Of a DNA stretch of 64,000 nucleotides, positions 1 to 9,500 are shown one piece after another (within the stretch, counting starts at the first letter, position 1; each line of letters begins with the position of its first letter). Under the pieces are notes generated by a model. The model saw only the letters and a program-made list of their open reading frames with translations, ran no database searches and was not told the origin of the DNA. The stretch comes from Anniella stebbinsi (lineage: Eukaryota; Chordata; Lepidosauria; Squamata; Anniellidae). The translations under genes were made by a program, and so were the position numbers. The stretch lies in assembly GCA_029215795.1 (NCBI GenBank), contig JARDYH010000004.1:32616001-32680000 (forward strand), in the 5' to 3' direction.

Positions 1-109
1 GACGAGGTCCACCAGAATGATGTGTCCGGTTTGCTGAAGAGGTTCATCCGGGAACTCCCCACTCCTCTGTTGACAGCGGAATACTTGCCTGCCTTCGCAG
101 CCGTGCAAA
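1..109 (+). CDS. ARHGAP40: ARHGAP exon a (cut by the window edge), RhoGAP helices
   Basis: Frame 1 reads DEVHQNDVSGLLKRFIRELP and continues to LPAFAAVQ, the central RhoGAP segment with the LKxFxRELPxPLL motif. The exon ends at base 109, followed by the donor GTGAGC, leaving one base of a split codon. Its acceptor lies before the window. Confidence 0.9.
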
Positions 110-3100
110 GTGAGCCTTTGGCCAAAGAGAGCAGCCTTTTGCAGCCTTAAGTGCTAGTTCCTATGCGTGCTTCTTTTTCAAATCCATCAGAAAGTCAGGA
201 CGGTGCAGTGGATGTACTGTTGGTCATGGACTTGGGCAATTCCTTGCTCAGTCTTGGGCAAGTCTTTCTCTCAGCCAAAGCCTCAATTGCCTCAAGCCTT
301 TGGAAGAAGAATGTGATACAGAAGTGATTCATAATCAGTTGTATTCTATAAAGCATGAGCAGTTTCAGGTTGTTGCAAAGAGACAAAAGCAGATGTACTG
401 TCCTCTTATGTAGGTAGTTGTGCATGGCACTGTCCATGCATTGTAGCTGTTTGAATAATTGTAGCCATTCCTATGCTTCTTTCCGGCGTTAGGCAGCATA
501 CACTCCCCTATGCTTAAGAAGGTTTCTTGAGTAGATGCATGTTGAATGCTCTGTACGTGAGGGCAAAGGCAAGTGTGAAATGGTGACAGGTGAAATGGAG
601 TCTTAAAGAGAGGGTCTCATGGGCTACAGTTTCCTCCTTCACAGGTTTAAGATGTGGATTATTCTTTCCACTACAGATATCCCAGATCTGAAACAGAGGC
701 TGCAGGCTCTCAATCTCCTTATACTGATTTTGCCAGAACCCAACCGAAACACCCTGAAGGTAATGTGATTGTCTCCTCTATGGTGTCAGTTGTTGTGGAA
801 ATGTTGTCATGTAGCTATCCAGAGTGTTGTGATCTGTGCACTTCCTGTAACCATGGATCAGTGGAGAGAAGTGATAACAGAGCACATGCTTTGTATGCTT
901 AGTTCCCACCTTCAGTTGCTGGCTTCTCCAGTTATAAGGACTTTGGCTAGCAGGGCTGTGAAAGACCTCTGCCTTATCTCTTTAAAGTTGCTGCCAATCA
1001 TAGTAGGCAGTATTGGGCTAAATAGACCAGTGCCCTGACTTGGTGAAAGGCAACTTTCACATGCTCATATTGTATAACTGATTAGAGGGTAAAACCTCAT
1101 TCAATTAAATTAATCTTCCCTTAAACACTCTGTAACTTTGGATACGTTTCCTAAATGTCCAAATCCAATATTTCACAAATACAGCCTACATACCACCATG
1201 CATTCCATTTTTTTGGATGAAGGTGCAGTTTATTTATTTTATTTGTTTATATGTTTATTACATTTCTATACCTCCTAATAGCCGGAGCTCTCTGGGCTAT
1301 AAATAAAACAAATCATTGGAAAAAGGACATATGTTCTCCTTTTTGTGTGATAGGTATGTGCCCCAGGAGTGAATAATTTAAAGTTATGTCTGTGCGACCC
1401 ACATTTTGAAATAGTGGATTTTCTGGCAATGCTCAGAACTTGCTTTCGCTCTATAGTTTATAATTAACATCACATCTAGTTTGGCCCTCAGTTAAGAGAT
1501 CCCAGTGTTCTGACGCTGCAGCATTTTAACGTGCAAAGTGATACAATATTACATTTTTTAAATGGTAGTAATACTGTACAGATAATACACTAATCTCCTG
1601 ATAAAGCTGTTGTCTGTAAGCAGCCTTTAGTATTCACCTTCTCTGCATCCAAACTAAAATTAGAACTTAAGAAGAGCCATGCTGGATCAGATCAAGGGTT
1701 CATCTAGCCCAGCATTGTGTTCATACAGTGGCCAACCAGCTGTCGACCAGGGAACCACGAGCAGGACGTGGTGCAAGGGCACCCTCCCGCCCATGTTCCC
1801 CAACAACTAGTGTATACAGGCTTACTGCCTCTGATCCTGGAAGTTGCTCTTAGCCATCAGGACTAGTAACCATTGATAGCCTTCTCCTCCAGGAATTTAT
1901 CCAGCCCCCTTTTAAAGCCATCCCAATTGGTGGCCATACTTCTTTGCTTGCAGCTGATGTTTGACAATGCAAATGATTTTCTCCCCTCTTTCAGGCCCTG
2001 TTGGAGTTTCTGAGGCTGGTGGTTACCAGGGAAAGAAAAAACAAGATGAATCTTTGGAATGTTTCTACAGTCATTGCTCCAAATCTCTTCATGCATAAGG
2101 GGTTGCCAAACAAGATCCCGGAAGGGAAGGAGAAACAGCTGGCAGAGGGTGCGGCTGACATCGTGCGGATGATGATCCATTACCAAGATTTGCTCTGGAC
2201 TGTAAGTTTCCCAAGTGCTTTGTAAATTGCCGTTAATAAAATTAAATAAATGTATCTTAAAACAAGAAGAATTTGATTAAAATGCATGTTAGTGTAATAT
2301 CTCTATTAGGCCAACCCCCCAAAATTGCAGGCTTTTGAGATCTCTAGATTTTTTCCATTGGGCAAGATGTTACCAAAAAAAAAAAGGTTTGTGGGGAGAG
2401 GAGGGAATGGAGAGGAAAAATTCTACAAAGCTGGCTTGATGGTGAAGGCATGGTGTCTACGTGTTTAGAGTCCCAAGATGAACTGGGGGAGGAGAGGTCT
2501 GCAGACTTTCAAATAGGATCTGCAGGTCATGTGATGGTCATGTGAAGGTTACAAGGTCAACAGTATTCACGAGTTTATAATATTCAGGCTAAAAAGTGTT
2601 CTTGGCATGTGAACAGGCACAATGAAAAGGATGGTTTGGAAACAACCAGTGGGTTGCAAGTGTCCAGTGGATGAGGTATCCAGAGGTCTGGATGCCAAGT
2701 AACACAAAGGCGTAGAGGAGCTTCAGTTTCTCGTCAAAGCTTAGAGCGAGGGACTGTAGTCCTGAATAAAAACATGGTCAGGAGAGTAAAACAAAAGCGG
2801 AAGCCTGGGAAAGATTTTAGACTAGAGAGCAAGAAGGTTTTCCTGAAAAATGCAAAGAAGGGTGGCAATTTTACTTTGGCAAGACAGGAGGAGGAAGTGG
2901 TCACATGAAGGCAGCAGTGTGGTAGAAAACAGAAGTAAGAAAAGGGAGCAAAGAGGGATCAGTGTTGAGTGAGTATGGTCAAAGTATCAGAAGTGGTGGG
3001 GGGGATAAAAGATGTTATAAGAAGCACTCAGCCAACATAGACAGCCTTAAAAGTAAGGAGCAGGAACTCCAACATAACAGGAGCAGGAACTCCACAGGAA

Positions 3101-6100
3101 TGGATTAAGCCAACATTGTGTAGTTATTGTGTCAGGCTAGGACTGAGGAGATCCAGGTTGAAGTGCTCATTCAGCCATGAAGTCCGCTAGGTGACTTTGG
3201 GCCAGTCACCATCTCTCAGTTCAATCTACCACATAGCGCTGTTAGGATAAAATGGAGAGGGAATGGAGAACCATCTACGCTACCTTGAGCTCTTTGGAGG
3301 AAAGATGGGATAATAAAATAAGTGATAGCTTAATGCATTTGTGCGTAGAGGTAGGTTGGTACATAAAATATAAATAAACTTAGTGAAAAATTGCATAAAG
3401 CCATTTTGTCAGCTACTGCCATGCAACCCAAGGATTTTCCTTCTTTGCTTGTTTACTTATTTTAGAATATTATATACTGCTTCCCATTTTAAAAATCCCA
3501 AGGTCATTTACTGCAAATTATAAAACAATCCTCCATTATAAAAATGCAGCAACAAAAGTTTATGGTTGAGAAAAGCCAGGGTAAACAAGTGCATTTTTAA
3601 TAATGGTCAAGAGCACATGATGGTCAGTGCCTGACATAATTGAATAGGGGTGGTCATTCCAGAAGGCAGGGGCCACCATAGAGAAGGCCTGTTGCTATGT
3701 GGCTGCCAGATGGGACTCTGCAGGAAGTGGCACAAACAGCAAGGTCTCACTTGAGGATCCTAGTGGTCTAATGGGTCTATATAGGGGGAGATGACCTTTC
3801 CGGTAACCTGGTCCTAAGTTGTTTAGGGCCTTATAATAATACCTTGAACTTGGCTTGGAAGCAAACTGGCAGGAACTGTAGCTCTTTCAGCACAGGTGTT
3901 ATGTGCGCATGGCAAGGCACTCCATTCCACAGCCTCTCTGCAGCATTCTGCATTAGCTACATCTTCTGAACCAGCCTCAAGGGCAGCCCCACCTAGAGAG
4001 CATTACAGCAGTGCAGTCTCGAGATTACCAATGCACAGTTCAGAATCAGCCTGTCTTTTCTTACTCTTATATCTTCTGTTTCCCCTGTCTTCAGGAGATA
4101 CTTTCAGAATTTTTGTGACATTAGTAAATAACTTATCACAACAGTCACCCCCTCTCTTTATCTCCCTCTCCCCCTCCCTTTGCATTTTGTTTAGGTTGCA
4201 TCTTTCTTGGTAACTCAAGTGAGAAAAATGAATGAGAGCAACAGCAGGAAGTACCAGTTCTATGACAGGAGGATCAAAAACCTGTTAAGGAAGATTCATG
4301 CGGATAAGGAAAAGACAGAGAAGAACCATGGCGAAGTGAGTGAAATTCTCCCTGCCCACCCACCACATTGTTGACCATCAAAGTTGCCCAGGCCCATGCG
4401 TGATCACTTTTGGGCATATGGAAATAGCAAGAAAAGCCTGCCCATGTGGACATGTAATTTGCTGACCAGCATTTGTTTGTGATGTACAGAATGGACAGGG
4501 AACAGGCAAAGCTAGAATCTTCATAGACTTTGTGTGCAGCTACCGTGTGGCCCTGGATGGATTTTAATGGTATATGCAAGGAACTGTATCTGTGCATAGG
4601 TGTGCACGTGAAAACCATGAGAACAAGTTCTCCTCATCAACACTGCAGCTTAGCAACACACATTGTTTAACTGTTCCAGTGATATATAGCTGTGCTGCCA
4701 TCTAAGGTGCCCTTTCAAACGTTTTGAGCTGAATATTCTCACTTCAAAGCTCAGCCATTAATTCTCTGGGTGGCCTTAGGCAAGCCACTAATTTTCTCCC
4801 TCCAATCTACACAATAAATGTTGACTTTACATGAGTGTTGTGAAAGGGTTTTTGAGATGATGTAGGGCATTTTGCCTGCACAGTACTCACTTTTAGGTGC
4901 CTCCTAAATGGTATAATCCATTAACTGCTGGGACTTTAGAATTATCCTTGCCCTTTCATGGGAGCAAGTGGCCTATGATACCTTTACCACATTGCTGATC
5001 TTATACTGGAGCATAGGACTATAGGAAGCTGCTTTATACTGATTCAGACGATCGGTCCATCTAGCCCAGTATTGTTGACACTGAATGGCAGTAGCACTTC
5101 AGAAATTCAGGCTGGAATTTTTCCAGCCCTACCTGGAGATGCCTGGGATCGAACCCAAGACCTCCTGCATGCCAAGCAGGGGCTCTACTGCTGAGCCATG
5201 GTCCGTCATAAAGTCATACCCTTATAAAATCATGCATCATAAAAGAACCACATATTGTGAGCTCTGTGTAGAAGGAGGGGGGGTTAACCCTGGGTGCACT
5301 CAGCCTCTTTTAATTCTTCATAGCTCCAGGTTTGAAGGAAGCCTCAGCAAAGTGCCACCTGGAGAGCCCCTTCCTAAGGAGGGGGCCGCCTATGACATAG
5401 GAGGGAGACTCAGCCCTGGAAGGCTTGCCTGGTGGTAGCGGCACCTGACGCAGTGCTTCGGAACTCTTAACTGGCACCAGGAAGCTGGGTCTGAAACGGC
5501 TGTTTGAATTTTCTAAACTTTCCTGAAACAGTGCTACGTTGGGGGCATTAGGGGAAATTTAAAATGGCGGCTTTCAGACTCTGCATTGAGCACATCACTG
5601 GAAAAACCATATGCAGACCTGGGATAGATGTCAGCGGTGAGCCCTGCTGGGCTGCTGGTGCCTTGGCAGCTGTCTGACAGCTTTGAACAAACGCAGGTGG
5701 TAATAGCCAGTTGTGTATTGGAACAGAACAATGATAATATATGAAACCACCATTTTGAGACTATGACACAGGCCTTCCTAAAGAGGCAGCCGCAGCAGTT
5801 GCAGGATGAGGTCAGTCGCAGACAGGGCTGGCCCTACTATTAGGCAGAGTGAGGTGGTCGCCTCGAGTGGCAGATTCTGGGAGGTGGTAGCAGGGTGGTG
5901 GAGGGGAAGGCTGTGCGCCACGGGGCCTACCCTGCATCCCAAAAGCTAGCCTGCTGCCTACAAGTGCAGCTGTCATGGAAATGACCGAACCAGGTATGAA
6001 ACAAATTCCAGGCAGGAAGAATCCCGATACAAAAGCTTTATTCAGGCTACGTACGTAGGAGGGAAACAGCCCCAGCAAACTGGATACTGGCTCTCTGCCA

Positions 6101-6475
6101 TGCAATGGCACTTTGCCACAATTTAGACATTCAAAGTTCTTTGAAGTCACTCTATATTCTTCCCCTCCTCCCTCTGACGGATTACATGTCAGTGTTGCAA
6201 CTTAAACTATGAACAAGTCACTAAGGCAATATCCGTGGGTGCTGGTGCCCCATCATAACTCTTTGTCCTTTGACAAGGGCAGTCAAGGGCACTTGAGAAC
6301 AGCCATTTGATTGGAAGGATATTTACATGTTTACATATAGCAGGAAGATGGGTTCTTCCTGTCCAAGAGATATGGGTGATGGGTCAATGGGTTCTTTTGT
6401 TATTCTGGCAGGAGGCGGGAAGTGAGGAAAGAGGCCATTTGGCTTTCCTGGCTAGTGTCTCTTTTATTGATCTGG

Positions 6476-6521
<46 letters not shown>

Positions 6522-9500
6522 TTTATTTGTAGCCCGCCTCTCCCTCCGGATCGAGGCGGGGAACAACAACAATATAAAACATAAAAATCACAACAGTTAA
6601 ATTTTTTTAAAAAAAACAAGAGAAAAATACAACATTAAAAACATCTTATGTGAGGTGTGAATTTCCCTATGCATTTCCTCTTGAAACTGGGCAAGGGGAA
6701 TTCTTTAATTCACCTCAACACAGCGGAGGACACTTCCTCATAGCTAGCATTAAAGTTTCAACTGGCAGTTCAGTCAGCTTTTGTACATGGACTGGGGAGG
6801 GGAGGGTCACAGTTTTGTTCTTCACCTTGGGCAACAAAATCTTGGGCTGACCCCTGTGGAAGAACTTGGTTTCTCCTAGCCTGTATTTTTAACATGATTT
6901 CCCTCTTTTCTGTACCTCTCTACCTGTAAATTGGTACTGAGATCAATTGTGAAAAGACAGTCTTTTTTTTTTTTCCTGGAGTCTGCTCTGTGTGAACATT
7001 TTCAGGCCTTGGATGACCATCATGAGTCTTTGATGGGACTGAACTTTATCAGCCAGCCTTTGAAGCGTCTGACAAGCTGCTTGGATAAAATTAAAATCTG
7101 TTGTTACATTTTCTGCGATGACTGGTAGTGAGAATTCCTGCTTGAAATAGAAGAATTTCCCCCCACATAAACACCAGGGGGCGCTCACGCTTACCCTGTT
7201 TATCTATTCTAATCCAGCGCTACCACTTTGGTAGTTATATGATGGAAGTGATTTAATCTTCCTTGCTTTGCGTCAGTCCTGTCCTTTGCCATCACTGCCT
7301 AGTCCGATGGAGGTGGGCATACATTACAACAGATAGTTGGAGGCGAGAATCATTTCCCGAGAGAGTGCCTGATTGCTTCCACACGCCTTCATGTTTGCTT
7401 GTGCATGTATTTCGATGTTCTTACCTGTGTTGTTCCCCTGCCCTGCCCCATTCTGCCGCCTCTGTCTTTCAGCCCTCCAAAACAGTAAAGGTCCAGGCTT
7501 CCCTGCTCCTAAAGGACTCTCTGGAAGTTCACTTAACCAATGGAACCAAAGCTGCTGATGTCCTGAGGCAGTTCCAGAAGAACCTCTGTCAGAATGGCTG
7601 GAATATTGTCAACACAGTCAATTTGATCAAATGGTAACAGCCCTCTCACACTTTGCCTAGCTATAAGCAATTAGAATTTGGAGTCTGTGAGACCAGAAGA
7701 ATTCAATAGAGGCCGTTTTCACATGTGGTACTTCAATCAGTTTTTGCATTTTCCATATATTCATCGGCTATCAACTCCAGCGGGCATGGGCAGTGGTCAG
7801 GAATGCTGGGAATTGTAGTCCAAAACATCTGCAAGGCACTATTTTGGAGAAGGCTGGAACAGACATGCTCTCTCTCTCTCTATTTTTTAAAGATGGTTCT
7901 GGTTTTCTATCCTAAATTAACAGTAATCACACATGCATGGCAATAGTGGAAGAGAGTCTCAAACTAGTTTAAGTCTGGTATGTGCACTAAATCCAGCTTT
8001 TTAACAATCATTCACCAGGGAATACTGGGAACTGAAGTTTTGTGGGTGGGAGGCGCTTGGGGTTGCTCATAGGCTTCTCAGTCTCCTTGCTAAATGATTC
8101 TTGGGGGAATCTTGACTATTTCAAACCGTTGTCCATCCAACAATATTGTTCTAATGTAGATCTGCCCTTGGTGTAAGGTGTGAACTTGTACTGCCTCTGC
8201 GTACTCTGCCTTCTGCAACAAGGAAGTGGGGGCATATTCTATAAGCAGAAAATCCACATTGTGTGACGAAAATGTTTTTCAAAATAAGGGGATGTTTCAG
8301 AATGTCTTAACCTAATTCTGGCTGAAGAGCTGCTTTGAGATGAGGAAGGGAGTAAGATGCTATAAACGAAAAAGTTTGGGGAGCCAACTTTAAGAGAGAG
8401 TGTGTAGCAAATTAAACTTTCTGCAGGAATTTTCTACAACTTGACAACACGTTCATAACATTTAGGGATTGTATAATCCACAGTAGCCTTCCTGAATATG
8501 TTGTTGGCTTGCAATTTTAACTTCTCGATTTGGCATGTGATAAAATCAAGTTGCCATGTCCTGCTTGTGGGCTTCTGTGGCCGTCATGCTGGATCAGGCT
8601 AAAGGTGGGACTAGTCCAGCTTGCCATTGGGCAAACTGAAAGCTGGACTAGTCCCACCTTTAGCCTGATCCAGCAGAGCTCTTCCTATATATTTCTGGAT
8701 ATGAATACTGATTTTTTGGTGTGGTGATATGGTACTCAGTATCTATGGCAACCAGAGCATTGGTCCCACCTTGAGAGAGAAGGAAGAAACTAGAATAAAC
8801 CACCTTGATACTGTTGCCTTGGATTGCTACCCTTGAAAATGTTCTTTTGGCATTCAAATTGCCCCGCCCCCAAAAAGAAATACAATACAGAAGAGGAAAA
8901 ATAAGTCTCAGGAATGCCTTCACTGAAATCATCCCGAGGCCAAATTGAACTTAAAGGCATCTTTGCATTTAATGGGCTGGTTTTTAAAATGCAAATTGCA
9001 TCCACTCTTCTGAAGCTGATGTTGACATTGGGAAGAGATCCTCCCCCTTTTGACACAACTAACCTGCTTGCCAGATGATTGAAGTATATAATTATAACTA
9101 GGGATGTACAGGATTCCATTAAATCCATTTTGTCTGTGTTTCGCGGATTGTCAGTCATCTTTCGTTCCATTGTCTGCACGTTGATAGCATTGGATTTTTT
9201 GTAGGAGAATTTTGTTCTACTTGTGCTAATTCACATGTGCACTAATGCACACTTCTGCAGGTGCACAAATTTGCTAATCCGCAGTCACGCTAATCCGCAA
9301 GTTAATGCAAATTTATGCAAATCTCCCCAAAAGTGGGAGGGAAATTAAAATGTTCAGAGCCCCCCCCCCCCCCTCATCTGCAGTTTCATGCTTTAGACTA
9401 TTGGGAGAAATGCAAATTTTTGGTTGGTTTTTGTTCTTCTTGGTATTTTTGTGTGACTAAATTTGCATAGAATTCCTGAGAAGTTAAAAAAAAAAGGGTC

